Source: Burkholderiaceae bacterium (lineage in GTDB: Bacteria; Pseudomonadota; Gammaproteobacteria; Burkholderiales; Burkholderiaceae_D). Taken from it: a DNA stretch of 63,657 nt. Each line of letters opens with the position of its first letter. Positions within the stretch are counted from its first letter, which is position 1. Positions 1 through 9,031 of the stretch are shown here, one piece after another. The position numbers were made by a program, and so were the translations under genes. The notes under the pieces are model-generated. The model was not told where the DNA came from, did not search any database, and saw only the letters and a list, made by a program, of their open reading frames with translations. The stretch is taken from positions 1-63,657 of the forward strand of contig JAMNXS010000008.1 of assembly GCA_023653025.1 (NCBI GenBank), written 5' to 3'.

Positions 1-1
1 C

Positions 2-145
2 ATGAGCCACAAGCAGATTGCGCGCGAACTGGGCGTATCCCACCACACGGTGCGCAATCAGCTCGCGCACCTGTACCGCAAGCTGAACCTGCACGACAAG
101 GCATCGCTGGCCCAGTACCTCGCCGCGAACATGGCTCCCGCCTGA
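2..145 (+). CDS. LuxR-type response regulator, C-terminal HTH fragment (5' end outside window)
   Basis: Only the last 47 codons are present; the gene begins before the window. The reading frame shows the second half of a LuxR/FixJ-type helix-turn-helix: [10 protein letters not shown], then [15 protein letters not shown], which are the scaffold and recognition helices that bind DNA in NarL/FixJ-family regulators. The frame ends with TGA at 143-145. Because the N-terminal part is missing, it cannot be said whether a receiver domain or a ligand-binding domain precedes it. The first visible ATG at position 2 is internal to the HTH and is not the real start. Confidence 0.8.
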   Translation: MSHKQIARELGVSHHTVRNQLAHLYRKLNLHDKASLAQYLAANMAPA

Positions 146-257
146 CAAGACACCCGACGAGACGCCTGACAAGACGCCCGACATCGCGCCGCATTGCCCG
201 CCGGAGGCCTGCCGGGCATCCGCTACAATGTCGCCTTCATTTTTTCAGGCGGCAGCA

Positions 258-929
258 ATGACCCAGGACGAACTCAAGCAGGCCGTCGCACGCGCGGCGA
301 TCGACTACGTGGCGGAGGGCGAGATCATTGGCGTGGGCACCGGCTCCACCGCGAATTTTTTCATCGATGAACTGGGCAAGATCAAGGACCGCATCAAGGG
401 TGCGGTCGCGTCGTCGGAAGCGACGGCCGCCCGGCTGAAGTCGCATGGCATCCCCGTGTTCGACCTCAACGAGGTCGAGCGCATGTCGGTCTACATCGAC
501 GGCGCCGACGAGATCGACCACAGCGGCGCGATGATCAAGGGCGGCGGCGGCGCCCTGACGCGCGAGAAGATCGTCGCCTCGGTCGCCGACCGATTCATCT
601 GCATCGCCGACGAATCGAAGCTGGTCGATGTGATGGGCAGGTTTCCGCTGCCGGTCGAGGTGATTCCGATGGCGGCCAAGGCCGTCGGTCGCGCACTTGC
701 GCATTTGGGCGCGAGCCCGGTGCTGCGCAGCAAGGACGGCCGGCCCTACGTGACGGACAACGGCTGCCACATCCTCGATGCGGCCGGCCTGCAGATCGAT
801 GATCCGAAGGCGCTCGAGCGGCAGATCAACCAGTGGCCGGGCGTAGTCAGCGTGGGGCTGTTTGCGGTGCAGGGAGCGGCAGTGTGCCTGCTCGGCACGG
901 CAGGCGGGGTGCGTACCCTGGCGTTCTGA
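258..929 (+). CDS. rpiA: Ribose-5-phosphate isomerase A
   Basis: Interconverts ribose 5-phosphate and ribulose 5-phosphate in the cytosolic non-oxidative pentose phosphate pathway. The protein has 223 residues, close to the E. coli enzyme. It shows the phosphate-binding loop [11 protein letters not shown] near residue 25, the catalytic DGADEID segment and the [11 protein letters not shown] segment that carries the active-site lysine and glutamate of the family. An ATG 30 bases upstream is in frame, but alignment with the family and the AGGCGG sequence just ahead favour the ATG at 258. It converges with the iron-trafficking gene on the other strand. Confidence 0.95.
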   Translation: MTQDELKQAVARAAIDYVAEGEIIGVGTGSTANFFIDELGKIKDRIKGAVASSEATAARLKSHGIPVFDLNEVERMSVYIDGADEIDHSGAMIKGGGGALTREKIVASVADRFICIADESKLVDVMGRFPLPVEVIPMAAKAVGRALAHLGASPVLRSKDGRPYVTDNGCHILDAAGLQIDDPKALERQINQWPGVVSVGLFAVQGAAVCLLGTAGGVRTLAF

Positions 930-949
930 CACGGATCGGTTTTGCGCAG

Positions 950-977
950 AAAAAAGCCCGCCTCGGCAGGGCGGGCT
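950..977 (-). terminator. Rho-independent terminator of the minus-strand Fe-trafficking gene
   Basis: An 8-bp GC-rich stem (AGCCCGCC at 955-962 pairing with GGCGGGCT at 970-977) has a 7-nt loop. Read on the minus strand it is followed by six T residues. The T run lies on only one side, so it serves the minus-strand gene and not rpiA. Confidence 0.8.
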
Positions 978-997
978 GGCTCATGCCGGCAGGGATA

Positions 998-1270
998 TCA
1001 CTGCGCCGGCGGCACATACCCCATCGCCTGATCCGCGCCGTCGCCGAAGAAATGCTTTTCCATCTGCGCGGCCAGATACTTGCGCGCGCGCACGTCAGCC
1101 AGGTTCAGCCGGTTCTCGTTGACCAGCATGGTCTGGTGCTTCAGCCACGCGCCCCAGGCTTCCTTCGACACGTTCTCCCAGATCTTCTTGCCCAGTTCGC
1201 CGGGATAGGGCGGAAAGTCCAGCCCTTCGGCTTCCTTGTTCAGTTTGATGCAGTGGACCATGCGGGCCAT
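998..1270 (-). CDS. yggX: Probable Fe(2+)-trafficking protein, YggX family
   Basis: A 90-residue protein that begins [20 protein letters not shown] and carries the YggX signature: Cys7 near the N-terminus and the conserved [20 protein letters not shown] segment. In E. coli and Salmonella YggX protects iron-sulfur proteins from oxidative damage and is thought to handle labile iron. The start is supported by a GGAGG ribosome-binding site 6 bases before the ATG at 1270; the longer open frame upstream is shadow sequence. The gene sits 22 bp downstream of argA on the same strand, and a clear terminator follows it. Confidence 0.93.
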   Translation of the reverse strand: MARMVHCIKLNKEAEGLDFPPYPGELGKKIWENVSKEAWGAWLKHQTMLVNENRLNLADVRARKYLAAQMEKHFFGDGADQAMGYVPPAQ

Positions 1271-1292
1271 GTGTTCCTCCAGGGGGATGGGT

Positions 1293-2603
1293 TCAAAGAT
1301 TCTTGACCAGCACCAGCGATTTGCGCTGCCAGTTGTACATGTTCTGCCGGTCTTTCGGCAAGACGTCGACGGTCGCCTGCACGAAGCCGCGCTTGATGAA
1401 CCAGTGCGCGGCACGAGTCGTCAGCACGAACAGCTTGCGAAACCCGGCCGCGCGGGCGCGGTTCTCGATGTGCTTGAGCAGCCGCTCGCCGTCGCCCTGC
1501 GCCTGGGAATCGGGGCTGACGGTCAGGCAGGCCATCTCGGCCATTTTGTCGGTCGGGAAAGGATAGAGCGCCGCACAGCCGAAGATCACGCCATCATGCT
1601 CGATGACGGAAAAATAATCTATCTCGCGCTCGATCAGTTCGCGCCCGCGCTTGACCAGCGTACCGTCGGCTTCCAGCGGCTCGATCAATTGCAGGATCCC
1701 GCCCACGTCTTCGATCGTCGCCTCGCGCAGGCTTTCGAGGTTCTCTGCCGAGATCATCGTGCCCACGCCGTCGTGCGTGAATACTTCCAGCAGTACCGCG
1801 CCATCGGTCGTGAAGGGCACGATGTGCGCGCGCGGCACGCCGGCGCGGCAGGCCTTGGTCGCATGCTCGAAATAGAATGCGGCATCGGCACGCAGACAGC
1901 CGGAATGCAGGATGGCCTCGGCCAGGTGGGCGGAGACCTCGCGGATGTCGGCGCCGCCGGCATCCGTCATCATCGGCGTTTCGGTGATGAAGATCAGCTT
2001 GTCGGCGCGCAGCGCGGTGGCGGCGGCCAGCGCCACGTCTTCCATCGCGAGATTGAACACCTCGCCGGTCGGCGAGAAGCCAAGCGGCGACAGCAGCACC
2101 AGCGCGCCGGCGTCGAGGATGGGATTGATGGTGTCGTGCGCCACCTTGCGCGTGATGCCGGTGTGCTCGAGGTCGATGCCGTCGATGATGCCCATCGGCC
2201 GCGCGACGACGAAGTTGCCCGAGATGACGCGGATGGCGGCATTCGCCATCGGCGTGTTTGGCAGGCCCTGGCTGAACGCGCCCTCGATGTCGAGGCGGAT
2301 TTCGCCGGCCGCTTCTTTCGCGCACTCGAGCGCAACCGCGTCGGTGACGCGCAGTCCGTGGTGGAAGCGGGTCTCGACCTTGCGCAGCGCCAGTTGCTCT
2401 TCCACCTGCGGCCGCGATCCGTGGACGATCACGACCCGCACGCCTAGCGCATGCAGTAGCGCCAAGTCGTGCGCGAGAACCGGCAGCGCGCCGGCCATCA
2501 CCAGCTCGCCGGGAAAGGCGACCACGAAGGTCTTGCCGCGGAATGCGTGGATGTAGGGCGCGACCGAGCGCAACCACTCGACGAACTGGGTAGGGTTGTC
2601 CAT
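1293..2603 (-). CDS. argA: N-acetylglutamate synthase (amino-acid N-acetyltransferase)
   Basis: Catalyses the first step of arginine biosynthesis, acetyl-CoA plus glutamate to N-acetylglutamate. The 436-residue product has the classical two-domain ArgA layout: an amino-acid-kinase-like domain in about residues 1-290 ([14 protein letters not shown] segment) and a C-terminal GNAT acetyltransferase domain ([19 protein letters not shown] acetyl-CoA-binding region). The start is placed at the [12 protein letters not shown] codon at 2603; an in-frame ATG three codons upstream is also possible. It is divergent from hrpA with only about 25 bp between starts, so their promoters must overlap coding sequence or each other. 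ArgA of this class is normally feedback-inhibited by arginine through the kinase-like domain. Confidence 0.95.
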   Translation of the reverse strand: MDNPTQFVEWLRSVAPYIHAFRGKTFVVAFPGELVMAGALPVLAHDLALLHALGVRVVIVHGSRPQVEEQLALRKVETRFHHGLRVTDAVALECAKEAAGEIRLDIEGAFSQGLPNTPMANAAIRVISGNFVVARPMGIIDGIDLEHTGITRKVAHDTINPILDAGALVLLSPLGFSPTGEVFNLAMEDVALAAATALRADKLIFITETPMMTDAGGADIREVSAHLAEAILHSGCLRADAAFYFEHATKACRAGVPRAHIVPFTTDGAVLLEVFTHDGVGTMISAENLESLREATIEDVGGILQLIEPLEADGTLVKRGRELIEREIDYFSVIEHDGVIFGCAALYPFPTDKMAEMACLTVSPDSQAQGDGERLLKHIENRARAAGFRKLFVLTTRAAHWFIKRGFVQATVDVLPKDRQNMYNWQRKSLVLVKNL

Positions 2604-2628
2604 GGCCGGCATTATAATTCGCCCCGAC

Positions 2629-5600
2629 ATGTCCGCACCCCCGCCCCCGAAAAAAGCGCGTCCGGCAAGCGATGGACGCGCGCCGCTGCCTGCTCCCGAC
2701 CGCCATCCGCTTCCCCCTGTCGGCTTCCCCGAGGAACTGCCGGTCTCCGGCCGGCGCGACGAGATTGCGGCCGCGCTGCGGGCAAGCCAGGTGGTGATCG
2801 TCAGCGGCGAGACCGGCTCCGGCAAGACGACGCAGCTGCCGAAGATCTGCCTCTCCATCGGCCGCGGCGAGAAAGGGCTGATCGGGCACACGCAGCCGCG
2901 CCGCATCGCCGCTTCGTCCACCGCCAAGCGGATCGCGCAGGAACTCGGCTCGCCGCCCGGCATGCATGTCGGCTACAAGGTGCGCTTCAATGACACGCTG
3001 TCGTCCGGTGCGTGGATCAAGCTGATGACCGACGGCATCCTGCTGGCCGAAACGCAGGGCGACCCGCTGCTGCGGCAGTACGACACGCTGATCATCGACG
3101 AGGCGCATGAGCGCAGCCTGAACATCGACTTCCTGCTCGGCTACCTGAAGCAGCTGCTGCCGAAGCGGCCGGACCTGAAGCTGATCATCACATCGGCCAC
3201 CATCGATGCCGAGCGTTTCTCGCGCCACTTCGAGATCGCTGGCCGCAAGCCGCCGGTCATCGAAGTCTCGGGCCGCCTGTATCCGGTCGAGGTACGCTAC
3301 CGGCCGATCGAGCCGGAAGCGAAGCCTGCCGGGGCGCCGTCGGCGGCCGCCAGGGCGAAGGAGCAGCGCGACCTGATGGACGGCATCGTCGACGCGGTCG
3401 ACGAACTGGCGCGTATCGGGCCCGGCGACATCCTCGTCTTCCTGCCCGGCGAGCGCGAAATCCGCGACGCCGCCGAGGCCTTGCGCAAGCACCATCCGCC
3501 GCATGTCGAGATCCTGCCGCTGTTCGCGCGGCTGTCGGCACAGGAGCAGGAGCGGGTGTTCAAGACCACCAATGCGCGCCGCATCGTGCTGGCGACGAAT
3601 GTCGCCGAGACCTCGCTGACCGTGCCCGGCATACGCTATGTGGTCGATGCCGGCACCGCCCGCGTCAAGCGCTACAGCTACCGCAACAAGGTTGAACAGC
3701 TGCAGGTCGAGCCGGTCGCACAATCGGCCGCCAACCAGCGCGCCGGCCGCTGCGGCCGCGTCGCCGCCGGCGTCTGCATCCGCCTGTACGACGAGCAGGA
3801 TTACCTGCAGCGGCCGAAGTTCACCGATCCCGAGATTCTTCGCTCGTCGCTGGCCTCGGTCATCCTGCGCATGAAGGTGCTGCGGCTGGGGGACGTCGAA
3901 GACTTCCCGTTCATCGAGCCGCCGCTCGGCCGTGCCATCGCCGACGGCTACCAGCTGCTGCAGGAGCTCGGTGCGGTCGACGATACGAAGGAACTGACGG
4001 CGCTCGGCCGGCAACTCGCGAAGCTGCCGCTCGACCCGCGCGTGGGCCGCATGATGCTCGCCGGGCGTGATCACCACTGCCTGCACGAGATGCTGGTGAT
4101 TGCCTCGGCCCTGTCCGTGCAGGATCCGCGCGACCGGCCGCAGGAGGCGCAGGGCGCAGCCGACCACGCGCACAAGAAATTCGCCGACGACAAATCCGAG
4201 TTCATCGGCTACCTGAAAATCTGGAACTGGTTCGACGAAGCGATAGCGCACAAGAAGTCGAACCGGCAGTTGCAGGAGCAGTGCCGCGAGCATTTCCTGT
4301 CGCAGCTGCGGCTGCGCGAATGGCGCGACGTCCACTCCCAGCTGTTCACGCTGGTGCGCGAGCAGGGTTGGCGCGTCAACGAAACACCGGCCACCCATGA
4401 GCAATTGCATCTCGCGCTGCTGACCGGCCTGCTCGGCAACATCGGCTACAAGATGGAGGACGAGCCGCATTATCTCGGCGCGCGCGGCATCCGGTTCCAC
4501 CTGTGGCCGGGCTCGTCGCTGTCGAAAAAGGCCGGCCGCTGGGTGATGGCCGGCGAGCTGGTCGAGACTTCGCGCCTGTTCGCGCGCACGATCGCCAACA
4601 TCCAGCCCGACTGGCTTGAAAAGGTCGGCGGCCACTTGCTGAAGAAGTCGTATGGCGATCCGCGCTGGGAAAAGAAAAGCGGACAGGTCTCCGCCTACGA
4701 GCGCGCTACGCTCTACGGGCTGGTGGTCTACAGCCAGCGCCGCATCGACTTCGGCAAGATCAACCCGGCCGAGGCGCGCGAGATCTTCATTCGCAGCGCG
4801 CTGGTCGACGGCGACTTCGACACCCGCGCCCCCTTCTTCGCGCACAACCAGAAACTGATCCGCGAGATCGAGAACCTCGAGCACAAGTCGCGCCGACAAG
4901 ACGTGCTGGTCGACGAGGATCTGATCGCCGCGTTCTACGACAAGGCCATTCCCGCAGGCATCTGCACGACCGTCGGTTTCGAGCAGTGGCTGAAGCAGGC
5001 GAATGCGCAGACGCCCAGGCTGCTGTACCTGTCGCGCGACGACCTGATGCGGCACGAGGCGGCGGGCATTACAACCGACCTGTTCCCGAAACTGATGCGA
5101 AATGCCGGCATCGAGATGGCGCTGACCTACCACTTCGAGCCGGGCTCGGTGCGCGACGGCGTCACGCTGGCCGTGCCGATCTATGCGCTGAACCAGGTAT
5201 CGCAGCATCGCTGCGAATGGCTGGTGCCGGGCATGCTGAAGGAGAAGGCGCATCTGCTGCTGAAGTCGCTGCCGCAGAAGCTGCGCCGCCACTGCGTGCC
5301 GCTGCCCGATTATGCGGCCGGCTTCTGCGACCGCGTCCACGCGGCGAAGACATTCGGTCTCGGCTCGCTGCTCGACGCGCTGATCGCCGACGTGCGCGAG
5401 CAGACCGGCACGATGATGAAGCAGGCCGACTTCAAGCTCGAGACCTTGCCGGCGCATCACTTCATGAACTTCAAGGTGATCGACGAGCATGGGCGCCAGC
5501 TCGACATGGGCCGCAACCTGCCGGCGCTGCAGGCCGAGTTCGGCGCGCAGGCGCGGGAGCAGTTCCAGAAGATCGCGGAGCAGGTGACGCCGGTGGCGGA

Positions 5601-6525
5601 GGCCGAACCGGCGGCGCGGACCGGCGCGGCCTCGCAGCCCGAGGGCGTCAAGACCGGCGCAGCGTCGCCGGCATCGGCCTACCAGAACCTCGCCACCTGG
5701 TCCTTCGGCGAGCTGCCCGAACTGCTCGAAATACAGCAGGGCCGGCAGAAGCTGATCGGCTTCCCGGCACTGGTCGACAAGGGTGGGCATTGCGACATCG
5801 AGGTTTACGACGACCCGAACGAGGCGGCGGCGATTCACCTGAAGGGCCTGCGCCGGCTGTTCGCGCTGCAGCTCAAGGAGCAGCTGAAATACCTCGAAAA
5901 GAACGTGCCCGGCCTGCAGCAGATGGGGATGCAGTTCATGACCCTGGGCACGCAGGAAGAACTGCGCGACCAGATCATCCAGGCCGGGCTGTCGCGCGCC
6001 TGCCTGCAGCAGCCGCTGCCGACGAACCCGGGCGAATTCAACCGGCGCCGCGACGAGGGCAAGGCCCGCCTGAACCTGCTGGTCAACGAGATCGCGCGGC
6101 TGGTCGGGCAGGTGCTGGCCGAGTACCATGCGCTGCCGAAGAAGCTGCAATCGGTGAAGAGCCATGCCGCCGCCCATGCCGACATGAGCGCGCAGTTGCA
6201 GGCGCTGATACACAAGCGCTTTGTCGCCGACACCGACCATCTGCAGCTGGCTCATTTCCCGCGCTACCTGAAGGCGATGCAGGTGCGCATCGACAAGCTG
6301 CGCGCCGATCCCGCCCGTGACGCGCGCCTGATGTCCGACTGGCAGCAGGCGGCCGCGCCCTGGCAGCGCGCGGTCAAGGCGGGCAGCCGGGGCGATCCGA
6401 GGATGGACGACTACCGCTGGATGCTGGAGGAGCTGCGGGTGTCGCTCTTCGCGCAGGAGCTGAGGACGCCGATGCCGGTGTCGGTCAAGCGGCTGCAGAA
6501 AGTGTGGGAGTCGATACAGCGCTGA
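2629..6525 (+). CDS. hrpA: ATP-dependent RNA helicase HrpA
   Basis: A 1298-residue DEAH-box helicase, the same size as E. coli HrpA (1300), which acts on mRNA and on stalled ribosomes in the cytosol. It shows Walker A GETGSGKT at residues 60-67, the DEAH box at 157-160, the SAT motif, and the QRAGRCGR motif VI. The HA2 and OB-fold regions follow, and then the long HrpA-specific C-terminal domain. The ATG at 2629 is preferred; TTG at 2596 and ATG at 2602 are in frame but overlap the argA start. A very long open frame on the opposite strand (about 1,550 codons) is a composition artefact. Confidence 0.96.
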   Translation: MSAPPPPKKARPASDGRAPLPAPDRHPLPPVGFPEELPVSGRRDEIAAALRASQVVIVSGETGSGKTTQLPKICLSIGRGEKGLIGHTQPRRIAASSTAKRIAQELGSPPGMHVGYKVRFNDTLSSGAWIKLMTDGILLAETQGDPLLRQYDTLIIDEAHERSLNIDFLLGYLKQLLPKRPDLKLIITSATIDAERFSRHFEIAGRKPPVIEVSGRLYPVEVRYRPIEPEAKPAGAPSAAARAKEQRDLMDGIVDAVDELARIGPGDILVFLPGEREIRDAAEALRKHHPPHVEILPLFARLSAQEQERVFKTTNARRIVLATNVAETSLTVPGIRYVVDAGTARVKRYSYRNKVEQLQVEPVAQSAANQRAGRCGRVAAGVCIRLYDEQDYLQRPKFTDPEILRSSLASVILRMKVLRLGDVEDFPFIEPPLGRAIADGYQLLQELGAVDDTKELTALGRQLAKLPLDPRVGRMMLAGRDHHCLHEMLVIASALSVQDPRDRPQEAQGAADHAHKKFADDKSEFIGYLKIWNWFDEAIAHKKSNRQLQEQCREHFLSQLRLREWRDVHSQLFTLVREQGWRVNETPATHEQLHLALLTGLLGNIGYKMEDEPHYLGARGIRFHLWPGSSLSKKAGRWVMAGELVETSRLFARTIANIQPDWLEKVGGHLLKKSYGDPRWEKKSGQVSAYERATLYGLVVYSQRRIDFGKINPAEAREIFIRSALVDGDFDTRAPFFAHNQKLIREIENLEHKSRRQDVLVDEDLIAAFYDKAIPAGICTTVGFEQWLKQANAQTPRLLYLSRDDLMRHEAAGITTDLFPKLMRNAGIEMALTYHFEPGSVRDGVTLAVPIYALNQVSQHRCEWLVPGMLKEKAHLLLKSLPQKLRRHCVPLPDYAAGFCDRVHAAKTFGLGSLLDALIADVREQTGTMMKQADFKLETLPAHHFMNFKVIDEHGRQLDMGRNLPALQAEFGAQAREQFQKIAEQVTPVAEAEPAARTGAASQPEGVKTGAASPASAYQNLATWSFGELPELLEIQQGRQKLIGFPALVDKGGHCDIEVYDDPNEAAAIHLKGLRRLFALQLKEQLKYLEKNVPGLQQMGMQFMTLGTQEELRDQIIQAGLSRACLQQPLPTNPGEFNRRRDEGKARLNLLVNEIARLVGQVLAEYHALPKKLQSVKSHAAAHADMSAQLQALIHKRFVADTDHLQLAHFPRYLKAMQVRIDKLRADPARDARLMSDWQQAAAPWQRAVKAGSRGDPRMDDYRWMLEELRVSLFAQELRTPMPVSVKRLQKVWESIQR

Positions 6526-6657
6526 CCCGCAATTCGGCGGCGCTGTCCGATATCCGGCAGGCTCGCCGCTCTTGCCTTGCTGCTATCCGCGGTGCGCTCT
6601 GTCCGCAGCTGAATTCGCGTAAAATCGCGGCACCTTACAACCGACCGCAAGGCAGCA

Positions 6658-7224
6658 ATGAGCATCAAGTCCGACAAATGGATCCGCCGCATGGCCGAGC
6701 AGCACGGCATGATCGAGCCTTTCGAGCCGGGCCAAGTCAGGCATGCGAACGGCCACAAGATCGTCTCCTACGGCACGTCGTCGTACGGCTACGATATCCG
6801 CTGTGCCGACGAATTCAAGATTTTCACTAACATCAACAGCACCATCGTCGACCCGAAGAACTTCGACGAGAACTCGTTCGTCGATCTGAAAAGCGATGTC
6901 TGCATCATCCCGCCGAACTCGTTCGCGCTCGCGCGCACGATCGAGTATTTCCGCATTCCCCGCAACGTGCTGACGATCTGCCTCGGCAAGTCGACCTACG
7001 CCCGCTGCGGCATCATCGTCAACGTGACACCGTTCGAGCCGGAGTGGGAGGGCTATGTGACGCTCGAATTCTCGAACACGACGCCGCTGCCGGCGAAAAT
7101 CTACGCGGGCGAGGGCTGCGCGCAAGTACTGTTCTTCGAGAGCGACGAGGTGTGCGAGACCTCGTACAAGGACCGCGGCGGCAAGTACCAGGGGCAGCAC
7201 GGGGTGACGCTGCCGAAGACCTGA
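6658..7224 (+). CDS. dcd: dCTP deaminase
   Basis: Deaminates dCTP to dUTP, feeding dTMP synthesis; functionally linked to thyA and folA elsewhere in this window. The protein is 188 residues and begins [20 protein letters not shown]. It contains the family hallmarks [30 protein letters not shown] and [20 protein letters not shown], the last containing the catalytic glutamate region. The family is a homotrimer related to dUTPase. The gene stands alone with 132 bp on its 5' side and 172 bp on its 3' side. Confidence 0.96.
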   Translation: MSIKSDKWIRRMAEQHGMIEPFEPGQVRHANGHKIVSYGTSSYGYDIRCADEFKIFTNINSTIVDPKNFDENSFVDLKSDVCIIPPNSFALARTIEYFRIPRNVLTICLGKSTYARCGIIVNVTPFEPEWEGYVTLEFSNTTPLPAKIYAGEGCAQVLFFESDEVCETSYKDRGGKYQGQHGVTLPKT

Positions 7225-7396
7225 GCCTTGCGAGCCTCAGGCATGGGCCAGCGCGTGTCCTCGCGCGGTGACTCTGCCGAAGAAGACCCGCAAGGCGTGG
7301 CAGAAGCCTGCTGGTCCGCCGCATTCGCAGTCCATCTGATAGCATCGCTCAAAAAGGCCGGCAACCGCCGGCAATCCAAAAAATGCGAGGCAAGCG

Positions 7397-8329
7397 GTGG
7401 ACACTTTCCAAAGCATCGACGCGTTCGTCCGTGTCGCCGAGGCGCAGAGTTTTGCGGACGTGGCCCGTCAGCTCGGGGTATCCAAGTCGGTCATCACCAG
7501 CCGCGTGCAGCAACTCGAGGAGTTCGTCGGCGCACCGCTGTTCCATCGCACGACCCGCCATGTGCGACTGTCCGAGATCGGCGAACTGTTCCACAGGGAA
7601 TGCGCTGAGCTGATCGCGCGCGCCAACGGATTGGTCGACCAGATGCGGGAGTCGCGCGTCACGCCGACGGGCACCTTGCGCATCCATGCGCTGCCGGGCT
7701 TCGTGCTCGGGCACATGGCGCATCTGCTGAGCGAGTTCCAGAACCTGTATCCGGGCATCGCGATCGACCTGACCGTGAACGATGCCGTGGTCGACCCGGT
7801 GAAGGAGGGCTTCGACTGCGCATTGCAGATTTTCCCGCCGGCGTCCGAGGATCTGATCGAGCGCCGCCTGTTTCCGGTGCGCCGCATATTTTGCGCGTCG
7901 CCGTCCTACCTGCGCGGGCACGGGGCGATTGCCGAGCCCGAGGACCTGCAACACCACCGGCTCGGCCTGTATTCGCGTTACCCCTCGCGCGACCGCTGGG
8001 TGTTCACCGGCATTGACCGGCAGGTAATCCTCGACCTCAAGCCGTCGCTGCGCACCAACAGCGTCCATATGCTGCGCGACTACGCGATCGACGGCGGAGG
8101 CGTGGTGTGCATCCCGACCATCGTCGCGGCCGACGCCATCGGCGCCGGCCAACTCGAGCCGCTGCTCGACGATTTCCAGCTGTCCCACTTCTGGTTTTCG
8201 GCCGTCTATCCCAAAACGCAGCGCAACATGTACAAGCTGCGGCTCTTCCTCGACCACATCACGCACAGCTTCTCCGAGACGCCGCCGTGGGACGTGGCGA
8301 TGCGAGCAAAGGCATCTGCGGCCAAATAA
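7397..8329 (+). CDS. LysR-family transcriptional regulator, likely regulator of the hydroquinone cluster
   Basis: A 310-residue LysR-type protein. The N-terminal winged HTH (about residues 1-60) includes FADVARQLGVSKSVITSRVQ, and the rest is the type 2 periplasmic-binding-like effector domain, which in this family usually senses a pathway metabolite. The start is GTG at 7397, because the family begins MDxFxxxxxFVxVAE and no ATG fits. It is encoded immediately upstream of, and in the same direction as, the aromatic catabolic operon, with two strong dyads in the 161 bp between them. LysR regulators of aromatic pathways are often divergent to their target; here the gene is co-directional. Control of the downstream operon is an inference from position. 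Confidence 0.88.
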   Translation: MDTFQSIDAFVRVAEAQSFADVARQLGVSKSVITSRVQQLEEFVGAPLFHRTTRHVRLSEIGELFHRECAELIARANGLVDQMRESRVTPTGTLRIHALPGFVLGHMAHLLSEFQNLYPGIAIDLTVNDAVVDPVKEGFDCALQIFPPASEDLIERRLFPVRRIFCASPSYLRGHGAIAEPEDLQHHRLGLYSRYPSRDRWVFTGIDRQVILDLKPSLRTNSVHMLRDYAIDGGGVVCIPTIVAADAIGAGQLEPLLDDFQLSHFWFSAVYPKTQRNMYKLRLFLDHITHSFSETPPWDVAMRAKASAAK

Positions 8330-8352
8330 TCCCCAATGCTGCAGTGCAGATT

Positions 8353-8369
8353 GTTCGGATTTGCCGAAC
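8353..8369. promoter_or_regulatory. LysR-type operator candidate (perfect 6-bp dyad)
   Basis: GTTCGG and CCGAAC flank a 5-nt centre. The inner part fits the T-N11-A pattern of LysR-type recognition sites. It lies 24 bp after the LysR stop and about 120 bp before the first dioxygenase gene. Confidence 0.5.
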
Positions 8370-8377
8370 GCTGTGGT

Positions 8378-8410
8378 CGGCATAACAAGACTTCTGCTCT
8401 TGTCATGCCG
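8378..8410. promoter_or_regulatory. Long inverted repeat upstream of the hydroquinone dioxygenase operon
   Basis: Two 13-bp arms (CGGCATAACAAGA and TCTTGTCATGCCG) pair with one mismatch around a 7-nt spacer. There is no T run on either side, so it is unlikely to be a terminator. An operator or activator site, or a hairpin in the transcript leader, is more likely. Together with the dyad at 8353-8369 it fills the promoter region of the operon. Confidence 0.5.
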
Positions 8411-8490
8411 AGGCTACATTCTCGTCCAACGGATTCGGCGCGACCCCTCTGCGCCGGATTGTCAAAAACAAAACCGAGGAGACTTCACCC

Positions 8491-8991
8491 ATGTCTGAAT
8501 TCGTCACCCGCTTCGGCTCCCTCGACGACTACGAGAAGGGCCACATCGAGATCATCAACGACAACCCGAAACACTATGTGTTCTCCAACGTCTTCGAGGT
8601 CGCTAACAAGTCGAAGCCCTATGAAAAAGTCGCCGTCGCGAAGAACCTCGAGTACCTGATCGAGGCGATCCGCGCCGACGGCCAGTCGAACTGGATGGCC
8701 TGTTCGCATGACGAGTTCTGCGTGGTGATGGACGGCGACGTGACGATCGAGTTCGTCAAGCTCGATAACCCGGAAGCGGTCGCACCGTCGAACAAGGACG
8801 GCACGGTGAAGCTGGACGGCGAGCCGCAGGGCAAGCGCATGGGCACGATACGCCTGAAGCGCGGGCACCAGGCGCTGCTGCCGAAGGGCGCGGCCTATCG
8901 CTTCGACAGCGCGCAGCCATCGGTGATGATCCAGCAGACCCTGCTCGGCGACCTGACGGTCCAGAAGTGGGCAGAGATCTGTTACCAGTAA
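8491..8991 (+). CDS. hapC: Hydroquinone 1,2-dioxygenase, small subunit (HapC/PnpC-like)
   Basis: A 166-residue cupin-like protein (MSEFVTRFGSLDDYEKGHIE onward), about 18 kDa, matching the small subunit of the two-subunit Fe(II) hydroquinone dioxygenases described from 4-hydroxyacetophenone (HapCD) and 4-nitrophenol (PnpCD) degraders. These cleave hydroquinone to 4-hydroxymuconic semialdehyde. The small subunit has a cupin fold but does not supply the iron ligands. The call depends on the large-subunit gene that follows 40 bp downstream and on the dehydrogenase and reductase behind it. A good GAGGAG ribosome-binding site precedes the ATG. The gene is the first of twelve co-directional genes. 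It would be only a cupin of unknown role if read in isolation. Confidence 0.8.
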   Translation: MSEFVTRFGSLDDYEKGHIEIINDNPKHYVFSNVFEVANKSKPYEKVAVAKNLEYLIEAIRADGQSNWMACSHDEFCVVMDGDVTIEFVKLDNPEAVAPSNKDGTVKLDGEPQGKRMGTIRLKRGHQALLPKGAAYRFDSAQPSVMIQQTLLGDLTVQKWAEICYQ

Positions 8992-9031
8992 GCCTGCCGC
9001 CGCGCCACCTTCCAGCACTCAGGAGACATTC

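Noticed and set aside
1594-6255. A minus-strand open frame of about 1,550 codons opposite hrpA
   Set aside because: It has no recognisable domain, is dominated by Leu/Arg/Gln from the antisense of a GC-rich gene, and both argA and hrpA account for the region.
7355-7375. Hairpin before the LysR gene as a terminator
   Set aside because: GCCGGC arms followed by T residues exist only on the minus strand, where no gene ends nearby. It is more likely incidental GC-rich sequence.
8378-8410. Intrinsic terminator of the LysR gene
   Set aside because: The arms are long, but no T run follows on the plus strand, and the position fits an operator better.
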